Part shown: positions 47,215-55,355 of the stretch, in pieces
Numbering within the stretch: position 1 is the first letter of the stretch
How the letters are laid out: the number at the start of each line of letters is the position of its first letter
Assembly (NCBI RefSeq): GCF_023218075.1
Contig: NZ_JALPTB010000004.1
Location: forward strand, 124,001 to 188,000
From: Rhodococcus sp. HM1
GTDB lineage: Bacteria > Actinomycetota > Actinomycetes > Mycobacteriales > Mycobacteriaceae
Length of the DNA stretch: 64,000 bases
Direction of reading: 5' to 3'
Notes under the pieces: model-generated
Database searches by the model: none
Told to the model about the DNA's origin: nothing
The model's input: only the letters and a program-made list of their open reading frames with translations
Program-made: the position numbers and the translations under genes

Positions 47215-48185
47215 GCGATCTGAGTCATCTCGACGACCAGGGCCGGGCCCGCATGGTCGACGTCTCCGCCAAGGCCGACACCACCCGGGTCGCGGTCGCC
47301 GCAGGTGAGCTGGTCACCACCCCCGAGGTGGTGTCGCTGGTACGGGCCGACGACATGCCCAAGGCCGACGTCCTCGCGACCGCGCGCATAGCGGGAATCG
47401 CTGCCGCCAAACGCACTTGGGAACTCATCCCGCTGTGCCACCAGCTGGCGTTGTCGTCGGTGAAGGTGTCGTTCGGATTCACCGACACGTCGATCACCGT
47501 GGAGGCGACCGCGAAGACGAAGGGACCCACCGGTGTCGAGATGGAAGCGCTGACCGCGGTCGCGGTCGCGGGACTGACCCTGCACGACATGGTCAAGGCC
47601 GTCGACCCCGCGGCCGTGATGAACGGGGTGCGGCTGATCTCGAAGGAGGGCGGCAAGCGCGGACACTGGACCCGCGACGAGTCACCCGTTGCGGATTCTG
47701 CGGTGCCACAGGAACGTTCGGCGGTGGTGCTGGTGTCGTCGACCGGGGTCGCGGCCGGCACCCGCGAGGACACCACCGGACCGGTCATCGTCCGGTGGCT
47801 GAGCGAGCGCGGATTCGCGGTGCGCGGACCCCTCGTGTACCCGGACGCGCGGATCGCCGAGGGACTGGCCGACGCGCTCACCGGTGCGCCCGCCCTGGTG
47901 CTGACCACCGGCGGCACCGGCGCGTCCCCGACCGATGCGACCCCGGAAGCGACACTGGCCGTGCTCGATCGGGAACTGCCCGGCGTCGCCGACGCGATCC
48001 GTCGCCGCGGTCTCGACGTCACCCCGCACGCGGTGCTCTCGCGCGGGGTCGCCGGACTGGTCGGCCGTACCGTGGTGGTGAACATGCCCGGGTCGCCGGG
48101 CGGGGTCAAGGACGGACTGGCCGCGCTCGAACCGATCCTCGATCATCTTCTGGCGCAGGTTTCGGGAGGCGGAGCTCATGAGTGA
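47211..48185 (+). CDS. moaCB: Fused MoaC-MogA/MoaB molybdenum cofactor protein
   Basis: 324 aa fusion. Residues ~1-158 are MoaC (cyclic pyranopterin monophosphate synthase): LIPLCHQLALSSVKV, TGVEMEALTAVAVAGLTLHD and LISKEGGKRGHW. Residues ~165-320 are a MogA/MoaB domain (molybdopterin adenylyltransferase): LTTGGTGASPTDATPEAT and NMPGSPGGVKDGL. It thus joins an early and a late step of cofactor synthesis in one chain. It starts at GTG 47211 in a GTGA overlap with moeA and overlaps moaE by 8 bp. Confidence 0.93.
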   Translation: MSDLSHLDDQGRARMVDVSAKADTTRVAVAAGELVTTPEVVSLVRADDMPKADVLATARIAGIAAAKRTWELIPLCHQLALSSVKVSFGFTDTSITVEATAKTKGPTGVEMEALTAVAVAGLTLHDMVKAVDPAAVMNGVRLISKEGGKRGHWTRDESPVADSAVPQERSAVVLVSSTGVAAGTREDTTGPVIVRWLSERGFAVRGPLVYPDARIAEGLADALTGAPALVLTTGGTGASPTDATPEATLAVLDRELPGVADAIRRRGLDVTPHAVLSRGVAGLVGRTVVVNMPGSPGGVKDGLAALEPILDHLLAQVSGGGAHE

Positions 48186-48591
48186 ACTGCTGGCACGGAT
48201 TTCGTCGGAGCCGCTCGACCCGGCAGCGGTGGATGCCGCGGTCGCCGGACCCGAGCACGGAGCCGTCGTCGTGTTCACCGGCGTCGTCCGCAACCACGAC
48301 GGCGGGCAGGCCGTGACCGCACTGGAGTACCAGGCGCACCCGGACGCGGAGACCTTCCTGCGCAACTGCTGCGAACAGGTGGCCGCCGAATCGGGTCTGC
48401 CGGTCGCCGCGGTGCACCGAGTGGGCCATCTCACCATCGGGGACCTCGCGCTCGTCGCGGCGGTCGCGGCCCCGCACCGCGCGGAAGCGTTCGCCACCTG
48501 CGCGGAACTGGTCGAACGCATCAAACGGGAAGTGCCGATCTGGAAGCGCCAGGCGTTCACCGACGGCGCGTCGGAGTGGGTCGGACTCTGA
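48178..48591 (+). CDS. moaE: Molybdopterin synthase catalytic subunit MoaE
   Basis: 137 aa. Features are VVVFTGVVRNHDGG, LEYQAHPDAE, VHRVGHLTIGDLAL and the active-site lysine region IKREVPIWKRQAF. With MoaD it inserts the dithiolene sulfurs. ATG 48178 overlaps the end of moaCB, so moeA-moaCB-moaE form one coupled unit. Confidence 0.95.
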   Translation: MSELLARISSEPLDPAAVDAAVAGPEHGAVVVFTGVVRNHDGGQAVTALEYQAHPDAETFLRNCCEQVAAESGLPVAAVHRVGHLTIGDLALVAAVAAPHRAEAFATCAELVERIKREVPIWKRQAFTDGASEWVGL

Positions 48592-48798
48592 GACGCGTCC
48601 GGCGGCGTCCTGAACATGCGGTAGGCTGACCCGGTTCGAGTGTCACGACGACACTCACCGTCGTGGGATACCGGCGGCCCGGGATCGTGCCCGGCCCGCA
48701 CGCAATGCAGCATCGGCCTTCCTCGCGGCGATCCACCGCACACCACCGGAACTTCCGGTCGCGTGCACACACGCCGCATCGAAAGGCAGCGCCGTACC
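48592..48798 (+). promoter_or_regulatory. Promoter and long structured leader of the DEAD-box gene
   Basis: A TAGGCT -10 candidate (48622-48627) would give a leader of about 165 nt. It contains a 7-bp hairpin with arms GAGTGTC and GACACTC (5-nt loop) and a GCCCGGG/CCCGGC-type stem near 48677-48693. DEAD-box helicase genes often have regulatory leaders, but I cannot match this one to a known RNA family. Confidence 0.35.
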
Positions 48799-50259
48799 TT
48801 GACCACATCCTTTTCCGATCTCGGTGTCCCGAGGACGCTCGTCGCGACCCTCGGCGACAACGGCATCACCGCGCCGTTCCCGATCCAGGTCGACACCCTC
48901 CCCGACACTCTGGCCGGACGCGACGTCCTCGGTCGCGGCCGCACCGGCAGCGGCAAGACCCTCGCGTTCTCGATTCCGCTGACCGCCCGCCTCGCCGGCG
49001 GTTCGTCGCGCGCGGCGGGACGGCCGCGCGGTCTCGTGCTGGCTCCGACCCGCGAACTGGCGACCCAGATCGCCGCGACGGTCGAGCCGCTCGCCCACAC
49101 CACGGGCCTGCGCGTCACCACCATTTTCGGTGGCGTGTCCCAGAACCGGCAGGTCGAGGCGCTGCGCCGCGGCGTCGACATCGTCATCGCGTGCCCGGGT
49201 CGCCTCGAGGACCTGATGCGTCAGGGCTTCGTCACGCTCGACGCAGTCGAGATCACCGTGCTCGACGAGGCCGATCACATGGCCGATCTCGGGTTCCTGC
49301 CCGGCGTCACCCGGATCCTAGACGCGACCCCGCAGAACGGTCAGCGGCTGCTGTTCTCCGCGACCCTGGACAACGGTGTCGACAAGCTCGTCAAGCGCTT
49401 CCTGCACGACCCGGTGATGCACTCGGTCGACGAGGCCCATTCGCCGGTGGCGGCGATGACCCACCACGTGTTCGACGTCGACAGCGTCGACTCGAAGAAG
49501 GCACTGGTGCGGACCCTCGCGTCGGGGACCGGACGCCGGATCCTGTTCATGCGCACCAAGCATCAGGCCCGCAAACTGGCCCGCCAGCTCACCGAGTCGG
49601 GTATCCCGGCCGTGGATCTGCACGGCAACCTGTCGCAGAACGCCCGCGACCGGAACCTCGCGGCGTTCGCGTCGGGTGAGGCGCGGGTGCTGGTCGCGAC
49701 CGACGTTGCGGCGCGCGGTGTGCACGTCGACGACGTCGAGCTGGTCGTGCACGTCGATCCGCCGGCCGAGCACAAGGCGTACCTGCACCGGTCCGGCCGC
49801 ACGGCGCGCGCCGGCAGCACCGGTGACGTGGTGACGGTCGTACTTCCGGACCAGCGCAAGGACCTTCAGGTCATCATGCGCAAGGCCGCGATCACGGTGT
49901 CGCCGATCCGCGTGACCGCGGACTCGGAGCACGTGCTGAAGCTCGTCGGCGAGGTCGCACCGCACGTGCCGCCGGCTCCGAAGGCGGCTGCGGCCCCGTC
50001 GCGGCCGCAGCGCTCGGGCGGTCAGGGTCGTCGCGGAGGCGCACGTCACGGCGAAGGTTCCCGTCAGGGTGGATCGCGTCAGGGTGGTACGCGTCAGGGC
50101 GCCACGTCGCGTCAGGGCTCCGGCACCCGCCAGGGCACCGGCACGCGTCAGGGCACCGGCACGCGTCAGGGCGGATCCGGACAGAGCCGGTCCGGCCAGG
50201 CCGGTTCGGGTCAGGGCGCGGGCCGGCGTCGCGCGCAGCGCAATTCGGCTGCGCGGTAA
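48799..50259 (+). CDS. DEAD-box RNA helicase (RhlE/CshA-like) with RQG-repeat tail
   Basis: 486 aa from TTG 48799 (GAAAGG about 12 nt upstream); an in-frame GTG at 48640 would add a sequence with no helicase homology. Motifs are PFPIQ (Q motif), GRTGSGKT, PTRELATQ, DEAD in VLDEADHMA, SAT, VATDVAARGVHVDDVELVVHVD and [10 protein letters not shown]. After about residue 410 the tail is low-complexity, with many RQG repeats that probably bind RNA. It unwinds short RNA duplexes in ribosome assembly or decay. Confidence 0.93.
   Translation: MTTSFSDLGVPRTLVATLGDNGITAPFPIQVDTLPDTLAGRDVLGRGRTGSGKTLAFSIPLTARLAGGSSRAAGRPRGLVLAPTRELATQIAATVEPLAHTTGLRVTTIFGGVSQNRQVEALRRGVDIVIACPGRLEDLMRQGFVTLDAVEITVLDEADHMADLGFLPGVTRILDATPQNGQRLLFSATLDNGVDKLVKRFLHDPVMHSVDEAHSPVAAMTHHVFDVDSVDSKKALVRTLASGTGRRILFMRTKHQARKLARQLTESGIPAVDLHGNLSQNARDRNLAAFASGEARVLVATDVAARGVHVDDVELVVHVDPPAEHKAYLHRSGRTARAGSTGDVVTVVLPDQRKDLQVIMRKAAITVSPIRVTADSEHVLKLVGEVAPHVPPAPKAAAAPSRPQRSGGQGRRGGARHGEGSRQGGSRQGGTRQGATSRQGSGTRQGTGTRQGTGTRQGGSGQSRSGQAGSGQGAGRRRAQRNSAAR
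50128..50163 (+). repeat. 18-bp tandem repeats encoding RQGTGT
   Basis: Two 18-bp units (50128-50145, 50146-50163) differ at one base, and a partial third follows. They lie in the RQG-rich tail of the helicase and could expand or contract by slippage. Confidence 0.75.
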
Positions 50260-50277
50260 CCTTTTTCGCAGACCGGG

Positions 50278-51297
50278 TCAGCGTGGCGTGAACCGGTGGA
50301 CGGCGTACATCGCGTCCGCCGACACCGGTTCCACCGGAACGCAACCCTCCAGCCGCTCGCGCACCGAATCGGCGTCGAGGTCGGCGCCGATCACGACGAG
50401 TTCGGTGGTCGCGGGCGCCTCACCTTTCCGGGCCGGTTCGAACCTGATGTAGTCGCCGACGGTGTGCACCAGGTAGGCGCGGCTGCGCAGGCCCGCGGCC
50501 ACGTGCACGTATCCCTTGATGCGGAACACCCCGGCCGGTTGCGCCTCGAGGAAGTCCACGAACAGCCGCGGATGCAGCGGCTTCGCCGACGTGAACGTGA
50601 CGGCGTCGTATCCGTCGTGCAGGTGCGTGTGTTCACCCTCGTGCTCGTCGTAGAGCAGGCTGTCGAGGGTGAACTGCTCCCCCGGCTGCGGTTCCGGACG
50701 GTCCGGGATGTCGAACAACAGGCCCGGATCCATCCGGGAATGCTCGGTGGAGACGACCGCCGCGCGCCGGTTCAGCGCGCACAGCCGCCCCAGCAGTTCG
50801 TCGTGCGCGTCCGCGTCGATGCGGTCGGTCTTGTTGAGCAGCAACAGATCTGCGAGTGCAACGTGCTGTTCCAGTTCGGGATGGCGGGCGCAGGCGTCGT
50901 CGAACTCGGCGGCATCGACGACCAGAACCAGTCCCCCGTACGTGATGTACTCGTTCGCCGATCCGGTGACGAGCCGGATCATGTTGCGCGGCTCGGCCAG
51001 ACCGCTCGCCTCGACGACGATGACGTCGAGATCCGAGGACCGGTGGGCGAGCTTGTCGAGCATCGCGTCCATGTCGCTGACGTCGACGGCGCAGCACAGG
51101 CAGCCGTTGCTGAGCGAGACCATCGAGTCGACCTGACCCGCGACCATCATCGAATCGATGTTGACGGAACCGAAGTCGTTGACGATCACGCCGATGCGCG
51201 CGCCCCGGGTATTGCGCAGCAGGTGGTTGAGCAGCGTCGTCTTCCCGGAGCCGAGGAAGCCCGCCACCACGATGACGGGAATCTTCTTGTTCGCCAT
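50278..51297 (-). CDS. COG0523 (CobW/ZNG1-type) metallochaperone GTPase
   Basis: 339 aa G3E GTPase. Walker A is AGFLGSGKTTLL; the metal-binding GCLCC is in SNGCLCCAV; guanine specificity is LNKTD; a His-rich HEGEHTHLHDGYD segment sits before the C-terminal CobW_C domain. Such proteins deliver zinc or other metals to client enzymes. TACGCT (51309-51304) ends 6 nt before ATG 51297, suggesting a leaderless mRNA. It is 23 bp upstream of the end of the phnA gene and convergent with the helicase gene. The cognate metal is not evident, and no Zur box is visible. Confidence 0.9.
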   Translation of the reverse strand: MANKKIPVIVVAGFLGSGKTTLLNHLLRNTRGARIGVIVNDFGSVNIDSMMVAGQVDSMVSLSNGCLCCAVDVSDMDAMLDKLAHRSSDLDVIVVEASGLAEPRNMIRLVTGSANEYITYGGLVLVVDAAEFDDACARHPELEQHVALADLLLLNKTDRIDADAHDELLGRLCALNRRAAVVSTEHSRMDPGLLFDIPDRPEPQPGEQFTLDSLLYDEHEGEHTHLHDGYDAVTFTSAKPLHPRLFVDFLEAQPAGVFRIKGYVHVAAGLRSRAYLVHTVGDYIRFEPARKGEAPATTELVVIGADLDADSVRERLEGCVPVEPVSADAMYAVHRFTPR

Positions 51298-51320
51298 GGA
51301 TCGAGCGTAACGGCGCCGGG

Positions 51321-51671
51321 TCAGGCCTTTCGGACCACGCTCGACTTGAGCTGCATGGGTCCGAATCCGTCGACCTTGCAGTCGATGTCGTGCCCGTCCA
51401 CGCCGTTCACCAGGCGGATGTTGCGGACCTTGGTGCCCGCCTTGATCCCCGTGGCGCTGCCCTTGACCTTCAGGGTCTTGACCACCGTGACGGTGTCACC
51501 GTCGGCCAGCACGTTGCCCACCGCGTCCCGGATCACGCCGTCGGCGGTGTCCTCCGCCGACTCGGACGTACGCGCCCACTCGTGCGCGCACTCCGGGCAC
51601 ACGAGCAACGACCCCATCTCGTAGGTGTACTCGCAGGAACATTCGGGGCACGGCGGCAGGGTCTCGTCCAT
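51321..51671 (-). CDS. phnA: PhnA/YjdM-type zinc-ribbon protein
   Basis: 116 aa. The N-terminal zinc ribbon has CPECSCEYTY and LLVCPECAHEW; the C-terminal PhnA domain has DAVGNVLADGDTVTVVKTLK and MQLKSSVVRKA. It is widespread and of uncertain role despite the alkylphosphonate name. TATGAT (51683-51678), close to an ideal -10, ends 6 nt before ATG 51671, indicating a leaderless transcript. Confidence 0.9.
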   Translation of the reverse strand: MDETLPPCPECSCEYTYEMGSLLVCPECAHEWARTSESAEDTADGVIRDAVGNVLADGDTVTVVKTLKVKGSATGIKAGTKVRNIRLVNGVDGHDIDCKVDGFGPMQLKSSVVRKA

Positions 51672-51739
51672 CCGGACATCATACGGCGGTGCGTCCGTCC
51701 GGCTGCGAGGGCCGACCGGCGGACGCACCGCCCGTATCG

Positions 51740-52375
51740 TCAGGATCCGGCCCGGATCCACTCCTCCAGGTGCGGGGATTCGGTACCGATCGTGGTGCCG
51801 TCACCGTGCCCGGTGTGCACGACCGTCTCGGCAGGCAGCGCGAACAGTTTGTCGCGGATCGAGCCGATGATCGTCGGGAAATCCGAGAACGACCGGCCCG
51901 TCGCACCGGGACCACCGGAGAACAGCGTGTCGCCGGTGAACAGCTCCCCCGCCTCCGGCAGATACAGGCAGGTCGAGCCGGGCGAATGTCCCGGCGTCGC
52001 GATCGCCTGGATCTCGGTGCCGGCGACCGCGATCCGCTGCCCGTCCTCGAGCGTGCCGTGCGCGACGCCCGGATGGGTCATCTCCCACAGCACGTCGTCG
52101 GCCGGGTTGAGCAGGATCGGCGCGTCGAGCCGCTCGGACAGCTCCGGGGCGACGGTGATGTGGTCGTTGTGGGCGTGCGTGCACACGATCGCCACGACCT
52201 TCCGGCCCGCGACCGCGTCGACGATCGGCTGCGCGGTGTGCGCGGCGTCGATGACCACGACCTCGTCGTCGTTGCCGACGAGCCAGATGTTGTTGTCGAC
52301 CTGCCACTCGCCACCGTCGAGCGCGAACGTGCCCGAGGTGACGACCCGGTCGACGCGGATCGGCGTGACGCTCAC
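51740..52375 (-). CDS. Metallo-beta-lactamase fold hydrolase, partner of MscR (Rv2260-like)
   Basis: 211 aa. Metal-binding motif CTHAHNDH, then [22 protein letters not shown] and a distal [11 protein letters not shown], as in glyoxalase-II-like hydrolases. GTG 52375 overlaps the stop of the formaldehyde dehydrogenase gene (GTGA). M. tuberculosis has the same order (Rv2259-Rv2260). Hydrolysis of S-formylmycothiol to formate is a logical function that completes formaldehyde oxidation, but this is inference from the pairing. Confidence 0.85.
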   Translation of the reverse strand: MSVTPIRVDRVVTSGTFALDGGEWQVDNNIWLVGNDDEVVVIDAAHTAQPIVDAVAGRKVVAIVCTHAHNDHITVAPELSERLDAPILLNPADDVLWEMTHPGVAHGTLEDGQRIAVAGTEIQAIATPGHSPGSTCLYLPEAGELFTGDTLFSGGPGATGRSFSDFPTIIGSIRDKLFALPAETVVHTGHGDGTTIGTESPHLEEWIRAGS

Positions 52376-53457
52376 AGGACCACCACCGAACGCAGCACCT
52401 CACCGCGGTGCATGGTCTCGAACGCCTTCTCCACGTCGTCGATGCCGATGCGCTCGGTGACGAACTTCTCGAGCGGCAACCGGCCCTGCTGGTAGAGGTC
52501 GACGTAGGTCGGGAAGTCCCGCTCGGGCAGGCAGTCGCCGTACCAGGAGGACTTGAGCGAGCCGCCGCGGGAGAAGAAGTCGATCAGCGGCATCTCGAGG
52601 GTCATGTCCGGGGTCGGGACGCCGACCAACACGACGGTGCCGGCCAGGTCGCGGGCGTAGAACGCCTGCTTCCAGGTTTCCGGGCGGCCCACGGCGTCGA
52701 TGACGACGTCCGCGCCGAAGCCGCCGGTCAGTTCCTGGATCGCCTCGACGGCATCGACCGAGGTGGAGTTGATCGTGTGAGTGGCGCCGAGGTCGGTGGC
52801 CCACTCGAGCTTCTTGTCGTCGCGGTCGACGGCGATGATCGTGCCGGCACCGGCCAGGCGGGCGCCCATGATCGCGGCGTCGCCGACCCCGCCGCAACCG
52901 ATCACGGCGACGGACTGGCCGCGGGTGACCCCGCCGGTGTTCACCGCCGCGCCGAGACCGGCCATCACGCCGCAGCCGAGCAGGCCCACGACGGCCGGGT
53001 CCGCGGTCGGATCGACCTTGGTGCACTGTCCGGCGTGCACGAGGGTCTTGTCGGCGAAGGCGCCGATGCCCAGCGCCGGGGTCAGCTCGGTGCCGTCCTC
53101 GAGGGTCATCTTCTGCGTCGCGTTGAACGTGTCGAAGCAGTACTGCGGCTGACCGCGCTTACAGGCGCGGCACTGCCCGCACACCGCCCGCCAGTTCAGG
53201 ACGACGAAGTCGCCGACCGCGACGGACTCGACACCCTCGCCGACCGATTCGACGACGCCGGCGGCCTCGTGGCCGAGCAGGAACGGGAATTCGTCGTTGA
53301 TGCCGCCCTCCCGGTAGTGCAGGTCGGTGTGGCACACCCCGCACGCGGCCACCGCGACGACGACCTCGCCCGGTCCCGGATCCGGGATCACGATGGGCAC
53401 GACCTCGACGGGTGCACCCTTCGCGCGAGCAACGACGCCCCGAACTGTCTGCGGCAT
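52372..53457 (-). CDS. mscR: S-(hydroxymethyl)mycothiol dehydrogenase (MscR)
   Basis: 361 aa zinc-dependent medium-chain dehydrogenase. Catalytic zinc residues are in [10 protein letters not shown] and [11 protein letters not shown]; structural zinc cysteines are [15 protein letters not shown]; the NAD-binding site is [12 protein letters not shown]. It matches mycothiol-dependent formaldehyde dehydrogenase/nitrosothiol reductase (AdhE2, Rv2259), also in its [17 protein letters not shown] segment. It detoxifies formaldehyde as its mycothiol adduct. AAGGAG precedes ATG 53457. Confidence 0.93.
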   Translation of the reverse strand: MPQTVRGVVARAKGAPVEVVPIVIPDPGPGEVVVAVAACGVCHTDLHYREGGINDEFPFLLGHEAAGVVESVGEGVESVAVGDFVVLNWRAVCGQCRACKRGQPQYCFDTFNATQKMTLEDGTELTPALGIGAFADKTLVHAGQCTKVDPTADPAVVGLLGCGVMAGLGAAVNTGGVTRGQSVAVIGCGGVGDAAIMGARLAGAGTIIAVDRDDKKLEWATDLGATHTINSTSVDAVEAIQELTGGFGADVVIDAVGRPETWKQAFYARDLAGTVVLVGVPTPDMTLEMPLIDFFSRGGSLKSSWYGDCLPERDFPTYVDLYQQGRLPLEKFVTERIGIDDVEKAFETMHRGEVLRSVVVL

Positions 53458-53594
53458 GACGGTGTCTCCTTCTGCTGTGGATCGATCCTGCCCACCGTAT
53501 CCAGCCCGGACCGCCCGCGTACCTGATCGAACGGACTGATCGACCTACTCGAAAGACCAGATCGAACTTTGTCCTCAAAAATACCTAAGTGGTG

Positions 53595-53623
53595 TTGTGC
53601 ACGGTTCTAAGTTCGGCTAACGT
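53595..53623 (+). promoter_or_regulatory. SigA-type promoter of the whiB gene
   Basis: TTGTGC (53595-53600), a 17-nt spacer and TAACGT (53618-53623) form a good promoter. The transcript would start about 53630 and include GAGGAG before ATG 53659. Confidence 0.5.
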
Positions 53624-53658
53624 CGGATTCACGTTCGCCCCCGGCCCCGAGGAGTGCA

Positions 53659-53973
53659 ATGTCGATCGTCAACACGGTGACCCTCCCCCGCCCCCACACC
53701 GACGTGTGGGACTGGCAACGCGACGCGGCCTGCCGCGGATTCGAGTCGTCGGCGTTCTTCCACCCCGACGGCGAACGCGGACACGCCCGCGAACAGCGCG
53801 AACTGCGCGCCAAGCTCGTCTGCGCCGGATGCCCCGTACTGGAGATGTGCCGCGAGCACGCCCTGTCCGTCGGCGAGCCCTACGGCGTGTGGGGTGGCCT
53901 GTCCGAAACCGAACGCCGGGCCCGCACCAACGCGGCCGGCCGCGCGCGGCGCTGGACTGCCTTGCACCGCTGA
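53659..53973 (+). CDS. WhiB-family [4Fe-4S] regulator, WhiB3-like
   Basis: 104 aa with the four iron-sulfur cysteines Cys25, Cys55, Cys58 and Cys64 (C-x29-C-x2-C-x5-C), and the G(V/I)WGG turn in EPYGVWGGLSETER followed by a basic C-terminus (RAGR-like RRARTNAAGRARR) for DNA contact. FFHPDGERG and the spacing resemble WhiB3, a redox regulator that binds SigA. GAGGAG lies at ribosome-site distance. It is divergent from mscR and convergent with the LuxR-type gene. Confidence 0.88.
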   Translation: MSIVNTVTLPRPHTDVWDWQRDAACRGFESSAFFHPDGERGHAREQRELRAKLVCAGCPVLEMCREHALSVGEPYGVWGGLSETERRARTNAAGRARRWTALHR

Positions 53974-53993
53974 CCGTTCCGCCGTACGCGGCC

Positions 53994-55271
53994 CTACAGC
54001 GCGGCTTTGACCCCCGCCTCCGCGCCGAGCGCCGCAGCCTCGCCACGGCTGCCGGCCCCGAGTTTCCTGAGCACGCTCGCCACATGGAATTTCACGGTCG
54101 ACTCGCTGACGCCGAGCCGTTCGGCGATCGCCTTGTTCCGTCGGCCCGCGACGAGGTGTTCGAGCACCTCGACCTCACGCGGACCGAGTTCGGCGAGTGC
54201 GTCGAGAGCCGGACCGCCCGGCGAGGGCGCCGCCAGATCCAGCGGCAGCCGTGCCGCGACCCGGCAACCCCAGCCGGGTGTCGCCTCGGATTCGATACTG
54301 CCACCGAGGGTTTCGACCCGATCACGGAGCTGGCGCCCGAGTTCGGCGGCGTCGAGCCGGCCGTCTCCGTCGTCGCGGATGTCGATGGACAGGCTCTCAC
54401 CGTCGCAGTGCCACGCCACCCGGATCCGCGTGACCCCGGGCTGTTCCGCGAGCGCGAGTACCGCGCCGCGTGCGACGGCCCGTGCCGCGTGCGCGACCTC
54501 ACCGGGCATCCCGCGACCGTGCGCCGAGGGTTCGACCATCTCCAGCGTCAACGGCCGGTGCCGAACCAGCCCGCGCAGTTCACCGTGCATTCTGGCGAAC
54601 GCGGTGGTTACGGCCTCCTCCGCGAACTCGCGGTGACGATCCACCGCCGAGCGAAGTCCGATCAGCGCGTTCGTCGCCGTCTCCCGGGCGGTCGTGCGAG
54701 CGCGGGTGTCGTCGAGATCGTTCGACCGGAGCGTCGCCAGGATCGTCTCGAGTGTCACCGCATGCGCCTCGGTGAGTTCGGCGACCGTGCGTGCCCGTTC
54801 CGTGGACGCCGCGCGCGACTCGGCGAGATAGGCCGGGCTCGCTTCCTGTACCTGGAGCTGGATCCCGGTCGCGACGACGGTGAACAACGCCCGGACGAGT
54901 TCGAATCGTTGCGCCGGCGGCCATGATCCGCGCGGCACGAGCACGAGCAGCGTGTCGGTGCGGTCGAGGATCGCGCACACCTCCCGGCTGCGGCCGCCGA
55001 TCACGGCGGGGCCGCGTCTGATCTGACCGGCGACGAGTTCGCTTCGGACACGGTCGAGTTCGGCGATCGTCACCCGGTCCACTACGGCGGGGTCGCCCGC
55101 GACCTTCCGGGGCCGGCCCGTGCATTCCCGGGTGAAGACGACGAGCGCGTCGTGCGCAACGAGATCGGTGAGCAGCGCCGAGAAGCGCTGGCCGATGTCG
55201 GTGAGCGGGCCGACCAGCACGTCGCGCAGCGCGGTGATCAGGGGGCCGGCTTCGGGGTTCGTCGTGCTCAC
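53994..55271 (-). CDS. LuxR-type regulator fused to a GAF-like and a degenerate HATPase region
   Basis: 425 aa. N-terminal ~1-150 looks GAF-like (FSALLTDLVAHDALVVFTRE). A central coiled segment (~165-230) has no H-box. A histidine-kinase-like ATPase region follows (~240-350), with DDGDG at ~299-303, DRVETLGGSIESEATPGWGC and RLPL, but its N-box helix (ARGAVLALAEQ) lacks the usual asparagine. The C-terminal LuxR HTH is LGPREVEVLEHLVAGRRNKAIAERLGVSESTVKFHVASVLRKLGA. It is thus a one-chain sensor/output protein. TATCGT (55283-55278) ends 6 nt before GTG 55271. It is divergent from the acyl-AMP ligase. Confidence 0.8.
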   Translation of the reverse strand: MSTTNPEAGPLITALRDVLVGPLTDIGQRFSALLTDLVAHDALVVFTRECTGRPRKVAGDPAVVDRVTIAELDRVRSELVAGQIRRGPAVIGGRSREVCAILDRTDTLLVLVPRGSWPPAQRFELVRALFTVVATGIQLQVQEASPAYLAESRAASTERARTVAELTEAHAVTLETILATLRSNDLDDTRARTTARETATNALIGLRSAVDRHREFAEEAVTTAFARMHGELRGLVRHRPLTLEMVEPSAHGRGMPGEVAHAARAVARGAVLALAEQPGVTRIRVAWHCDGESLSIDIRDDGDGRLDAAELGRQLRDRVETLGGSIESEATPGWGCRVAARLPLDLAAPSPGGPALDALAELGPREVEVLEHLVAGRRNKAIAERLGVSESTVKFHVASVLRKLGAGSRGEAAALGAEAGVKAAL

Positions 55272-55355
55272 CGCCCCACGATATCGGGGGCCGGCACTCG
55301 GCCCGCTGCCGTGCACCGGCGGCTACGATTTCGGAGCAGGAAGCAGGAGGTGCCC

